Part shown: one piece after another, positions 1-6,213 of the stretch | How the letters are laid out: every line of letters begins with the position of its first letter | Numbering within the stretch: the stretch's first letter is position 1 | DNA from: CAYPZL01 sp964415045 | GTDB taxonomy: Bacteria > Planctomycetota > Phycisphaerae > Sedimentisphaerales > Anaerobacaceae | Direction: 5' to 3' | DNA length: 10,672 nucleotides | Assembly (NCBI GenBank): GCA_964415045.1 | Contig: CAYPZL010000186.1 | Location: 1 to 10,672 of the forward strand | Position numbers and translations under genes: made by a program | Notes under the pieces: model-generated | What the model saw: the letters and a program-made list of their open reading frames with translations, nothing else | Told to the model about the DNA's origin: nothing | Databases searched by the model: none

Positions 1-45
1 GCCCCTTTTAGGGGCCTTCCTCATACCACCGGCTATGCCGGTGGT
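1..45. repeat. Pair of strong hairpins, possible IS200/IS605-like or REP-like element end
   Basis: Two perfect inverted repeats sit side by side. Positions 1-5 (GCCCC) pair with 11-15 (GGGGC) around the loop TTTTA; this stem may extend beyond the window. Positions 25-33 (ACCACCGGC) pair with 37-45 (GCCGGTGGT) around the 3-base loop TAT. Closely spaced GC-rich hairpins with tiny loops are typical of the ends of IS200/IS605-family elements and of REP sequences. The hairpins lie inside the last codons of the MuiA-like frame, where similarity to that family has already ended. No transposase is visible, so the identity of the element is inference. A terminator is another possible reading, but no T-tract follows on either strand. 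Confidence 0.5.
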
Positions 46-427
46 CTTGATTCTGCATGTTCCTGTCGTACTCCATCGTGAAGCTGTACGTGACCACCGT
101 GGCGTCGCGGTCGAGCTTCCGGACCTCGTCGCGCGTGTCCTCCTTGACCGCCTGCTCGCGATAGCGCACGCTCAGGACGGGGGTCCCGTCGCTTGCCTGG
201 GCGTACATGCTCTCCGGGATGATGTTGGCCGGCAGGTCCGTCACGATCAGTTCCGTGCTGTCGGGAGGCAGGGCGGCGTCGATTTTGCGCGTCACGAGAG
301 CTTGGCCCCGGTAGACGACGACGCGCGTGATGGTCCCGGTGGTCGTGCGTTCCTCGTCACCGAAGGCCGACAGTGGTAGGGTCAGACAAAACAATGCGAC
401 AAGGCCAGTGATGCTGTGCTTTTTCAT
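8..427 (-). CDS. MuiA-like (DUF4140/DUF4139 family) protein, N-terminal fragment with lost 3' part
   Basis: The product is 139 residues. Residues 1-23 form a clear signal peptide (two Lys, a hydrophobic stretch, then AFG before DEE), so export to the periplasm or outer surface is expected. Residues 32-106 look like the N-terminal DUF4140 domain of the MuiA ('mucoidy inhibitor') family: ITRVVVYRGQALVTR, then a TDLP segment, then VRYREQAV and EVRKLD. Full-length members are usually 500 residues or more, with a coiled coil and a C-terminal DUF4139 beta domain. Here the similarity fades after residue 106 and the frame stops at 139. Residues 128-134 are encoded by a perfect 9-bp-stem hairpin. I read this as a gene whose 3' part was lost by insertion or rearrangement, probably a pseudogene, though a frameshift further into the gene cannot be excluded. 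The family's biochemical function is not well established. The gene is divergent from the two-component system and shares its operator region. Confidence 0.6.
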   Translation of the reverse strand: MKKHSITGLVALFCLTLPLSAFGDEERTTTGTITRVVVYRGQALVTRKIDAALPPDSTELIVTDLPANIIPESMYAQASDGTPVLSVRYREQAVKEDTRDEVRKLDRDATVVTYSFTMEYDRNMQNQDHRHSRWYEEGP

Positions 428-477
428 TTCCGGCTTCTTTCTACGACGGTTTCGCTTTTGTGTGTATCGGCACTGTA

Positions 478-506
478 ATTATCCGGCGCGTCCCCTGGAG
501 TACAAA
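478..506 (-). promoter_or_regulatory. Candidate sigma70-like promoter for the MuiA-like gene
   Basis: Read on the minus strand, a -35-like TTTGTA (501-506) is followed after 17 bp by a -10-like GATAAT (478-483, five of six matches to TATAAT). Transcription would start about 45 bp before the ATG whose last base is 427. The -35 hexamer touches the outermost half-site of the operator (506-512), so a regulator bound there could block or contact RNA polymerase. This is a pattern match only. Confidence 0.4.
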
Positions 507-555
507 GTAAAATGGATGTAAAATAACCGGCCGGCAGTTTTACACAGGTTTTACA
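506..555. promoter_or_regulatory. Symmetric four-site operator between divergent genes (probable OmpR/PhoB-family binding sites)
   Basis: The spacer has AGTAAAA at 506-512 and TGTAAAA at 517-523, then TTTTACA at 538-544 and TTTTACA at 549-555. Sites on the same strand begin exactly 11 bp apart. The left pair is the mirror image of the right pair, both centred at 530.5, in the palindrome CCGGCCGG (527-534). Of the 25 positions on each side, 18 match in the dyad. OmpR/PhoB-type regulators are known to bind as dimers to direct repeats with a period of 10-11 bp, and a gene of that type starts 46 bp to the right. Autoregulation plus control of the MuiA-like gene is therefore the natural inference. 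Confidence 0.65.
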
Positions 556-582
556 GACCTTCCCCGCGTGGGAGCTTATACT
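550..582 (+). promoter_or_regulatory. Candidate regulated promoter of the two-component operon
   Basis: A good -10 element, TATACT, lies at 577-582, within a TATACTATAGT stretch. The nearest -35-like hexamer, TTTACA (550-555), is 21 bp away. That is too far for an unaided sigma70 promoter and coincides with the last operator half-site. A poor or displaced -35 overlapping activator sites is common for promoters switched on by PhoB/OmpR-type regulators. The start of transcription would fall near 589, leaving a very short leader before the ATG at 601. Confidence 0.4.
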
Positions 583-600
583 ATAGTAGGCAGGTACACG

Positions 601-1293
601 ATGAACGACGAAGCTCACATCCTGATCGTGGAAGACGAACAGCGGATTCGGTCCGCTTTGAAGGACTTCCTGGAATACCATCAGTTCGCCGTGAGCGAAG
701 CGGCGGACGGGCCGGCCGCGAAGGACCGGGTCGAGAGCAAGCGGTTCGACCTGATTCTGCTGGACCTGATGCTTCCGGGGATCAGCGGAGAGCAGCTCTG
801 CACGGACTGGCGCCGGCAGGGCATCCAGACGCCCATTATCATGCTCACGGCCAAGGGCCAGGAGACGGACAAGGTGCGCGGCCTGGAGAGCGGGGCGGAC
901 GATTATATCACCAAGCCTTTCTCGCTGGAAGAGATGCTGGCGCGCATCCGGGCGGTGCTTCGGCGTATCGATCCGGCCCGCGCCGTCGGGCAGACGTTTG
1001 CCTTCGGTGACCTGGTCGTGGACATGGAGGCCCTGAAGGTGGCCCGCGACGGAAAAGAGACCGAAATCAGCCGGCGCGAGGCGGGAATCCTCCAGCACTT
1101 TGCGGCCCATCCCAACCGGGTTATCGGCAGGGATGAGCTATACCGCGAGGTCTGGAAGGAGACGTTGACCGAGATCGAGACGCGAACGGTGGATATGCAC
1201 ATCGCCAAGCTCCGGGCCAAGATCGAGATCGAGCCGGGCGATCCGAAACTCATCCAGACCGTTCGCGGCGCCGGGTACAAGTACGTTCCCTGA
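601..1293 (+). CDS. Two-component response regulator, OmpR/PhoB family
   Basis: This is a 230-residue cytoplasmic transcription factor of usual family length. The receiver domain (about residues 5-120) has the acidic pair E11-D12, the phospho-acceptor D55 in LILLDLMLP, the switch residue T83 in IIMLTAKG and the conserved K105 in DYITKPF. The C-terminal winged-helix domain (about 130-228) has the Trans_reg_C pattern, with the recognition-helix segment TRTVDMHIAKLRAKI and the wing TVRGAGYKYVP. I chose ATG 601, with AGG a few bases upstream, because family similarity begins there; an in-frame GTG at 568 would add residues encoded by promoter DNA. The kinase gene begins 12 bp after the stop, so the pair is an operon. 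The four-site operator just upstream suggests autoregulation. The signal sensed is unknown. Confidence 0.93.
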   Translation: MNDEAHILIVEDEQRIRSALKDFLEYHQFAVSEAADGPAAKDRVESKRFDLILLDLMLPGISGEQLCTDWRRQGIQTPIIMLTAKGQETDKVRGLESGADDYITKPFSLEEMLARIRAVLRRIDPARAVGQTFAFGDLVVDMEALKVARDGKETEISRREAGILQHFAAHPNRVIGRDELYREVWKETLTEIETRTVDMHIAKLRAKIEIEPGDPKLIQTVRGAGYKYVP

Positions 1294-1305
1294 GAGCGGC
1301 AAGCG

Positions 1306-3414
1306 ATGTATAAACGACTGCTGATATTGTCGGTGATTGTGCTGGCCACGTTGTTCGGCGTCACGTGCCTGGGGTACCACGCCGTCAACAAGTGGGCCCA
1401 GGGTCTGGAAGGCGCCCGGCTGGGGGAGTTCGCGGAGGTCGCCGAGCAGATTCGCCAGGACGTCAAACGCAAGCTGGACGAATTCATCCAGGCCGAGCAG
1501 GAAAGGCCCTACACGGACTATCAGCAGTATTACGTCCCGGACACGGTGACGACGGTTCAGCAGCAACTTCCCCTGCTGCGCTCGCCGCTGGCGGGGCAGT
1601 TGGCCAATGGCTTTGCGTACGGATACTTCCAGATCGAGCCCAGCGGTGACATCGTCGCGCCCTGGTACAGTCCCGACACCGCCCGTCCCGTCGAAGAGGC
1701 CTTCGAACGCGAGGCCAAGGTCCAGTTCGACAACATCGTTTCGAATTTCATGCCGGCCATGGCCGCGGCCGGAGGTGCGCTGCTTTCGGAAAGGCCCAAC
1801 GCCGACAAGGAGATTTTCGCAGATGCAGAGGGCCAGGGGGTCTTCGCGGAGCGCGAGGAGGCAGCCGAGAAGCCCGAGCCGCAGTTGTTCTCGAAGCAGG
1901 TGTCGGGTCGAAAGAAATCGTATTCGATCGAGAGCCTGCAGGCCGAGAGCGTAGCGCCGAGGGTCCTGACACAGCAGCGAGCCATCGTGGCTTCGAATCG
2001 GGCGCAGCCGGCGCGGTCGAACGAAGCACAGCAGCAGTCGCGGTCGGAGCTGCGCCGGGACCGGCGCGTGTCGCAACCCGCCCCGGCGCCTACGGCCGAT
2101 ACGTCCGCAGCCACGCGGCAACGCGCGGTTGCCCAGCCACAGGCGCCGCAACAAGTGCAGATGGACACGAACTCCCAGCAGCAGCTTTCTCAGGCGGCAG
2201 GTGTTCTGAGCGACTACTTCCGTTTTCAGGAAGCAAATCGGGAGGAGGAGCCCAATCTTTCGGACACGGTCCAGATCCGCATCGAACCGTTTGTCCCCAT
2301 GGTGGTTCCGGAACCCAACGGCACGCACTCGTTGTTCGGACGGCAGGTGTTTCTCTTGCGCCGCGTCCAGGTCGAGGACGAGCACATCGTACAGGGTTTT
2401 CAATTCAACGAAGAGCAGCTCGTCGCGGAGGTCAAGGAATCGGCCGAGCGGTTCGCGCGGGAGAATATGGGCTTCGACCTGTGCAGCCGGCGCGGGGCCG
2501 GCGGCGCTTCGACCGCTGCGGGGAACGTCGCCTACACGGCCATTCTCGATTTTGGATTCGGGGAATTGCTGCTGTACCTCAAAGAACTGGATCCGGCCTG
2601 GATCGGCCGGGAGACCGGCACTCTGCGCCGCTGGTATCTCAGCACGATCGCTGTGGTTTTCGTGGCCGTGAGTCTGGCGCTGGCCGGCTTGTGGAAAACC
2701 ACGCGGGCCCAGATCAAGCTGGCGCAGAAGAAGGATGAGTTCATCTCGGCCGTTTCGCACGAGCTGCGCACGCCGCTGACGTCGATCCGGATGTATGCCG
2801 AGATGCTGGAGAACAACTGGCTCACGTCGAAGGCCAAGACGGGGGAATACTATCGCAACATTCGGCAGGAAAGCGAGCGACTGAGCCGGCTGATCGAAAA
2901 CGTCCTCGATTTTTCCCGCCTCCAGCGGGGCCGCAAACGATATGACTTCCGCCTGGGTGACGTGAACCAGTGCATCGCGGAAGTCGTGGCCATGATGAGA
3001 CCCTACGCGGCCGAGCAGGGGTTCGCCATCGAGACCGATTTCGGTGACGTAGGTGAGAGCACCTTTGATCGCGATGCGGTGGCCCAGATCGTCGTGAATC
3101 TGCTGGACAATGCGGTCAAATACGCGCGGTCGGCCGATGACAAGCGGATTCACGTCCGCACCACGCGCGACGACGGGCACGCGATCATCGAGGTGGAGGA
3201 CCACGGCCTGGGCGTGCCGAACCGCCAGCGAACGAAAATCTTCGAGCAATTCTATCGCGGCGCCTCGGAGGCACCGGGCTATCAGACCACGGGCACCGGG
3301 CTGGGACTGGCCCTGGTGAAGCGCTTCGCCGAGGCCCACCGCGGCTTCGTGGAGATTCGCTCGGGCGAGCCCGGCAGGACCATCTTCTGCGTGGGTCTCG
3401 CCATCGAGCTGTAA
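1306..3414 (+). CDS. Membrane sensor histidine kinase with a large low-complexity periplasmic domain
   Basis: The 702-residue partner kinase of the upstream regulator has a first membrane helix at about residues 5-25 and a second at about 443-463 (WYLSTIAVVFVAVSLALAGLW begins at W443). The roughly 417 residues between them should be periplasmic. Part of this (about 190-305) is low-complexity, rich in Gln, Arg, Ala, Ser and Pro, with repeated QQ runs. There is no obvious HAMP domain: the second helix leads after about 20 residues into HisKA, with the phospho-acceptor H485 in SHELRTPL. The ATPase part has the N box NLLDNAVKY (N598, N602), the G1 box DHGLG (D632-G636), the F-box-like IFEQFYRG and the G2 box GTGLGLALVKRF. 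It should autophosphorylate H485 and pass phosphate to D55 of the regulator. The ATG follows a GAGAG element by about 9 bp. The sensor domain matches no family I recognise. Confidence 0.92.
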   Translation: MYKRLLILSVIVLATLFGVTCLGYHAVNKWAQGLEGARLGEFAEVAEQIRQDVKRKLDEFIQAEQERPYTDYQQYYVPDTVTTVQQQLPLLRSPLAGQLANGFAYGYFQIEPSGDIVAPWYSPDTARPVEEAFEREAKVQFDNIVSNFMPAMAAAGGALLSERPNADKEIFADAEGQGVFAEREEAAEKPEPQLFSKQVSGRKKSYSIESLQAESVAPRVLTQQRAIVASNRAQPARSNEAQQQSRSELRRDRRVSQPAPAPTADTSAATRQRAVAQPQAPQQVQMDTNSQQQLSQAAGVLSDYFRFQEANREEEPNLSDTVQIRIEPFVPMVVPEPNGTHSLFGRQVFLLRRVQVEDEHIVQGFQFNEEQLVAEVKESAERFARENMGFDLCSRRGAGGASTAAGNVAYTAILDFGFGELLLYLKELDPAWIGRETGTLRRWYLSTIAVVFVAVSLALAGLWKTTRAQIKLAQKKDEFISAVSHELRTPLTSIRMYAEMLENNWLTSKAKTGEYYRNIRQESERLSRLIENVLDFSRLQRGRKRYDFRLGDVNQCIAEVVAMMRPYAAEQGFAIETDFGDVGESTFDRDAVAQIVVNLLDNAVKYARSADDKRIHVRTTRDDGHAIIEVEDHGLGVPNRQRTKIFEQFYRGASEAPGYQTTGTGLGLALVKRFAEAHRGFVEIRSGEPGRTIFCVGLAIEL

Positions 3415-3466
3415 AATCCGCCCGCTGCCTCTTCCTCGCGCCGGATCCCACAAATCGTTCGATTGT

Positions 3467-3544
3467 AGATTGCTTCGCTTCGCTCGCAATGACACATTGT
3501 GCGTTCTGTTTGTCATTGCGAGGAGCGCAGCGACGAAGCCATCT
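3467..3544. repeat. Imperfect inverted repeat, TCATTGCGAGGAGCG-type dispersed element
   Basis: The left arm (3467-3494), starting AGATTGCTTCG and ending CGCAATGACA, is mirrored by the right arm (3511-3544), starting TGTCATTGCG and ending in GACGAAGCCATCT. The outer 10-12 bases match with one difference; the right arm is 6 bases longer in the middle. Short elements with these end sequences recur as dispersed inverted repeats in the spacers of many unrelated bacterial genomes, so this is probably a non-autonomous mobile or REP-like repeat. It could also fold in RNA downstream of the kinase gene and act as a 3' end structure. No T-tract follows it. Confidence 0.7.
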
Positions 3545-3610
3545 CCTTTTCGCGATGGCCGCAAGACTTGCGAGATGGGGTACCAGGTTCTTTCGTCCAC
3601 GAGAAAGCCG

Positions 3611-3639
3611 TTGACCGCGGGACATCTGCCTTCTACACT
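3611..3639 (+). promoter_or_regulatory. Probable sigma70-like promoter of the glycerol-1-phosphate dehydrogenase gene
   Basis: TTGACC (3611-3616, five of six matches to the -35 consensus) is followed by a 17-bp spacer and TACACT (3634-3639, four of six matches to the -10 consensus). The expected start near 3646 leaves about 38 bp of leader before the ATG at 3684, with GGTGGA at 3673-3678 as ribosome binding site. This is the best promoter match in the window and implies that the gene is transcribed independently of the kinase operon. Confidence 0.55.
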
Positions 3640-3683
3640 GGCCGAACGATGAGTTTTCCCTTCGTTTTGTCTGGTGGATCGTG

Positions 3684-5027
3684 ATGGAGTTGTCAGAGCT
3701 ATTGGGGCGGAGCTTCGATTGTCAGTGCGGCAGGACGCACGGGGTGCCGGTGCGCCGGTTCGTGTACGAGCCGGGGGCCGTCGAGGCGTTGCCGGAGGTG
3801 GTCAGGCTATGCGCGGCGCCGTCGAAGGTCCGGCGATGCGCGGTTGTGGCCGATCCGCGCACGCGGAATTTCTGCGGAAGCGCGGCTCGCAGCGCCCTGG
3901 AACGAGGCGGAATCAGCGTTGCCGAGGTGCTCGTGCCCGACAGCGCGACGGGCGGTCCGGCATGTGACGAAGCAACGGTGGGCGCGTTGATCGGGCAACT
4001 CCGCGCGGCGGACCCGGATATGGTCGTGGCCGTCGGCAGCGGCGTGATCAACGACCTGTCCAAGTGGAGCGCGTTCGAGTTGGGCCGGCCGTACGTGGTG
4101 GTGGCCACGGCCGCTTCGATGAACGGATATGCCGCCGCCAACGTCGCGGCCAAGGTGGCGGGGGTCAAGGTGTTGGTCGAGGCCCGACCACCTCTGGCGG
4201 TGCTGGCCGAGCCCGCCGTTATCGAGCAGGCCCCGCGTGAAATGACGGCTGCCGGCTTCGGCGACACCATCGCGAAGTACCAGAGCACCGCGGATTGGGT
4301 GATGAACAACCTGCTTTTCGACGAGTACTACTGCGGGTTCTGCGCCGGCATCATCAGTACGCTCGAACCTCTCTATCTGACGCGTCCGGAAGATCTGAGA
4401 GACGGTGCGCGCGGCGCGGTCAAGGGGCTGTTCGAGGCGTTGTTCTTCTCGGGCATCGCCATGACGCTGGTGGGGACCAGCGCCCCGGCCAGCGGCGGCG
4501 AGCACCTTCTCAGTCACACGCTCGACATGATGGCAGACGTGCAGGGACAGCGCCACGACCTCCACGGCAGGCAGGTCGGCCTGGGGACGATCCTATCGGC
4601 CGCTCTGTACGAGAGAATCCTGGCGATGGAACGTCCCGTCTTTGCGGAAATGCCACGCGCGGTGGATCGTGATTTCTGGGCCGTGCCGGCGGCGGTCGAA
4701 GCCGTCGCAAAGCAATACGAGGCCAAGGAAACGCACCGGGAGCAGGCACGGCGCAAGATTGCGGACGCGCAAACGTGGGATCAGCTTCGGGCCCGTCTGG
4801 CGGCTCAGGTCAAGCCCGCCCGAAGAATTCGCAAGTGGCTGAGGCAGGCGGGCGGCGCCACGTCCTTTGCGGATGTCGGCTGCTCGCGCCAACGGCTGCG
4901 GGCCGCTATCATGCACATGCACGAGATACGCAGACGATTCACCGTTGTCGATCTGGCCTGGCTCGTGGGCGTCCTGCCCGATGCCACGGATGATCTGATC
5001 GATGAGTGGCTAACCGACTCTCGCTGA
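3684..5027 (+). CDS. araM: sn-glycerol-1-phosphate dehydrogenase (AraM/EgsA family)
   Basis: The 447-residue cytoplasmic enzyme belongs to the iron-alcohol-dehydrogenase/dehydroquinate-synthase-like superfamily. Known members reduce dihydroxyacetone phosphate to sn-glycerol-1-phosphate with NAD(P)H. The nucleotide-binding part has GSGVINDLSKW from about residue 118 and TAASMNGYAA near 147, both typical of this family. The metal-binding residues are probably D194 in AAGFGDTIAKY, H274 in SGGEHLLSH and one of H291/H294 in RHDLHGRQVG. The ADWVMNNLLFDEYYC segment is also family-typical. It is longer than B. subtilis AraM (about 394 residues), mainly in the C-terminal helical region. The start could be GTG 3681 or ATG 3684; GGTGGA lies 5 bp before the ATG. 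The gene has its own promoter and no arabinose or ether-lipid genes beside it. It is convergent with the STAS gene, only 17 bp between stops. Metal and cofactor preference cannot be read from the sequence. Confidence 0.9.
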   Translation: MELSELLGRSFDCQCGRTHGVPVRRFVYEPGAVEALPEVVRLCAAPSKVRRCAVVADPRTRNFCGSAARSALERGGISVAEVLVPDSATGGPACDEATVGALIGQLRAADPDMVVAVGSGVINDLSKWSAFELGRPYVVVATAASMNGYAAANVAAKVAGVKVLVEARPPLAVLAEPAVIEQAPREMTAAGFGDTIAKYQSTADWVMNNLLFDEYYCGFCAGIISTLEPLYLTRPEDLRDGARGAVKGLFEALFFSGIAMTLVGTSAPASGGEHLLSHTLDMMADVQGQRHDLHGRQVGLGTILSAALYERILAMERPVFAEMPRAVDRDFWAVPAAVEAVAKQYEAKETHREQARRKIADAQTWDQLRARLAAQVKPARRIRKWLRQAGGATSFADVGCSRQRLRAAIMHMHEIRRRFTVVDLAWLVGVLPDATDDLIDEWLTDSR

Positions 5028-5044
5028 GCCGGTGCGACCGCCAG

Positions 5045-5392
5045 TCAGGGACAGGGACACGGATGGTGTTGGAGCCAGTCCCGGGCCGCGCCCTCGTCCT
5101 CGGCGAACACGAAGAGACCCTGAAGTCCCACGAGGCGAAAGATGCCCATGATGCTCGCGGGAACGGCGCACAGGACGAGCTGGCGGTTAATCCCGTTGAG
5201 CAGTCGCTCCAGGATCATCAGGCTGCAAATCGTGCCGGAAGACATGATCTCGACACGCGCGAAATCGAGGATGATATTCTGCCCTCGCGTGCTGGCGTTT
5301 TTGATGGTGGTTTCCAGCTCGTGACCCATGTGCGGTTCTGAGGGCAGGGCGATCACCCGTGTTTGCTCTAACGAATCGTGAACGTTCATCAT
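5045..5392 (-). CDS. STAS-domain protein, anti-sigma-factor-antagonist type
   Basis: This small cytoplasmic protein (115 residues from this start) is a single STAS domain. The segment NIILDFARVEIMSSGTICSLMIL aligns with the SpoIIAA core, where a Ser in a DSSG motif is phosphorylated by the anti-sigma kinase; the matching residues here are S51-S52. The Asp just before the serines in SpoIIAA is Met here. The second half (LVLCAVPASIMGIFRLVGLQGLFVFAEDEGAA) also follows the fold, including the FxLxGL helix. Three starts are possible (last bases at 5410, 5392 and 5389). I prefer the ATG-ATG pair preceded by GGGGG, since the extra residues (MRTRGS) are not domain sequence. No anti-sigma kinase or phosphatase gene is nearby, so its partner is unknown. 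It is convergent with araM and divergent from the phospholipase D-like gene. Confidence 0.85.
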   Translation of the reverse strand: MMNVHDSLEQTRVIALPSEPHMGHELETTIKNASTRGQNIILDFARVEIMSSGTICSLMILERLLNGINRQLVLCAVPASIMGIFRLVGLQGLFVFAEDEGAARDWLQHHPCPCP

Positions 5393-5435
5393 CGACCCCC
5401 GTGTACGCATGCGTTTCCGCGCCTTCGTGCGGCGT

Positions 5436-5464
5436 TTTATCGGAAAGCTCTGCGTTGCTGTAAT
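5436..5464 (-). promoter_or_regulatory. Candidate promoter of the STAS gene
   Basis: On the minus strand ATTACA (5459-5464, four of six to the -35 consensus) is followed by 17 bp and GATAAA (5436-5441, four of six to -10). The predicted start would leave a leader of about 35-40 bases. The -35 overlaps the first of three TGTAA/TTACA half-sites in this spacer (5459-5484). This is a pattern match only. Confidence 0.35.
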
Positions 5465-5484
5465 CCGTCTTACATAAAGTGTAA
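5459..5484. promoter_or_regulatory. Possible operator: three alternating TGTAA/TTACA half-sites
   Basis: TGTAA (5459-5463), TTACA (5470-5474) and TGTAA (5480-5484) begin 11 and 10 bp apart. The last two form a perfect inverted repeat with a 5-base loop (5470-5484). The core TTACA is shared with the operator at 506-555. It lies upstream of both the STAS gene and the phospholipase D-like gene. Chance is possible for such short motifs. Confidence 0.3.
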
Positions 5485-5577
5485 CCCCGGCAGTTCCAAA
5501 TCCAAATGGGTGGGGTGAAAAAGGTCATACCATTTTTTCGCGTGGCGTCTTTGTGCGGCGGTTTCGCGGTCGGCGTA

Positions 5578-5606
5578 TTGCAGATTGGCGCAGAAGCGGT
5601 TAGACT
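5578..5606 (+). promoter_or_regulatory. Weak candidate promoter of the phospholipase D-like gene
   Basis: TTGCAG (5578-5583) is followed by a 17-bp spacer and TAGACT (5601-5606). Matches to the consensus are only three and four of six. If used, transcription would start near 5613 and make the ATG at 5659, not the one at 5506, the usable start. Confidence 0.25.
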
Positions 5607-5658
5607 CATCGCCGGGTCGGCCGGGTATGGACGCCGACCGCAGGCAGGGTACGTCAGG

Positions 5659-6204
5659 ATGTTGCGATTCGTTACGGACAAGCAAATATACGAGGAGGTC
5701 ATCTGCGGTGCGGTTCCCTCGGCCGAACGGCTGCTCTGGCTGGCGACGGCGGATCTGAAAGACTTGCACGTCCACGCGCCCGGCCGAATGGTTCCGTTTT
5801 TAGAGGTCTTGTCCGGCTTGATCGCCCGAAACGTGGAAATCCGTCTCCTGCACGCGAAGGAGCCGGGGCCGGCTTTTCGCAGGGATTTCGACCGGTATCC
5901 CAATCTGGCACGCGGGCTGGAACGCATGCTCTGTCCCCGGGTCCATCTCAAGTGCGCCGTGGTCGACAGCCGCTGGGCCTATACCGGCAGCGCCAATCTG
6001 ACCGGGGCCGGCGTCGGGGCCAAGAGCGGGCGCCGGCGCAATTTCGAGTCGGGCATCATCACGACCGATCCGGCTATCGTGGACAAGGTCATGGAACAGT
6101 TCGACGGGATCTGGCGCGGATCGCACTGCAAGGAATGCGACAGGAAGGAGTTTTGTGACGAACATGTGGACATCCTGGCGACGCCCCGGGGGCCGAGCCG
6201 GTAA
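5659..6204 (+). CDS. Single-HKD phospholipase D-like protein with C-terminal cysteine cluster
   Basis: The product is 181 residues. One HKD motif is present: H96-x-K98-x4-D103 in HLKCAVVDSRWAYTGSANLTG, with the usual GSxN (G110-S111-A112-N113) after it. Phospholipase D superfamily enzymes need two HKD motifs, so a single-motif protein is expected to work as a dimer, as known for Nuc-type nucleases. The C-terminus carries H156, C157, C160, C166 and H169 (HCKECDRKEFCDEH), a possible metal site. I chose ATG 5659 (AGGG 9 bp upstream), because the preceding in-frame residues from 5506 look like translated spacer; this remains uncertain. No signal peptide is seen. The exonuclease gene begins 9 bp after the stop, so the two are very likely co-transcribed. 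The substrate may be a nucleic acid or a phospholipid; the nuclease neighbour favours the former, as inference only. Confidence 0.85.
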   Translation: MLRFVTDKQIYEEVICGAVPSAERLLWLATADLKDLHVHAPGRMVPFLEVLSGLIARNVEIRLLHAKEPGPAFRRDFDRYPNLARGLERMLCPRVHLKCAVVDSRWAYTGSANLTGAGVGAKSGRRRNFESGIITTDPAIVDKVMEQFDGIWRGSHCKECDRKEFCDEHVDILATPRGPSR

Positions 6205-6213
6205 GGTCGTGCC

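Noticed and set aside
1138..3600. A very long open frame (820 codons) on the minus strand
   Set aside because: It lies opposite the histidine kinase. High GC in third codon positions keeps antisense frames open, and its translation shows low-complexity Arg/Leu/Gly-rich sequence with no recognisable domain.
5506..5658. N-terminal extension of the phospholipase D-like gene from ATG 5506
   Set aside because: The extra 51 residues do not look like family sequence or a good signal peptide, and the region holds promoter-like and operator-like elements; ATG 5659 has better context.
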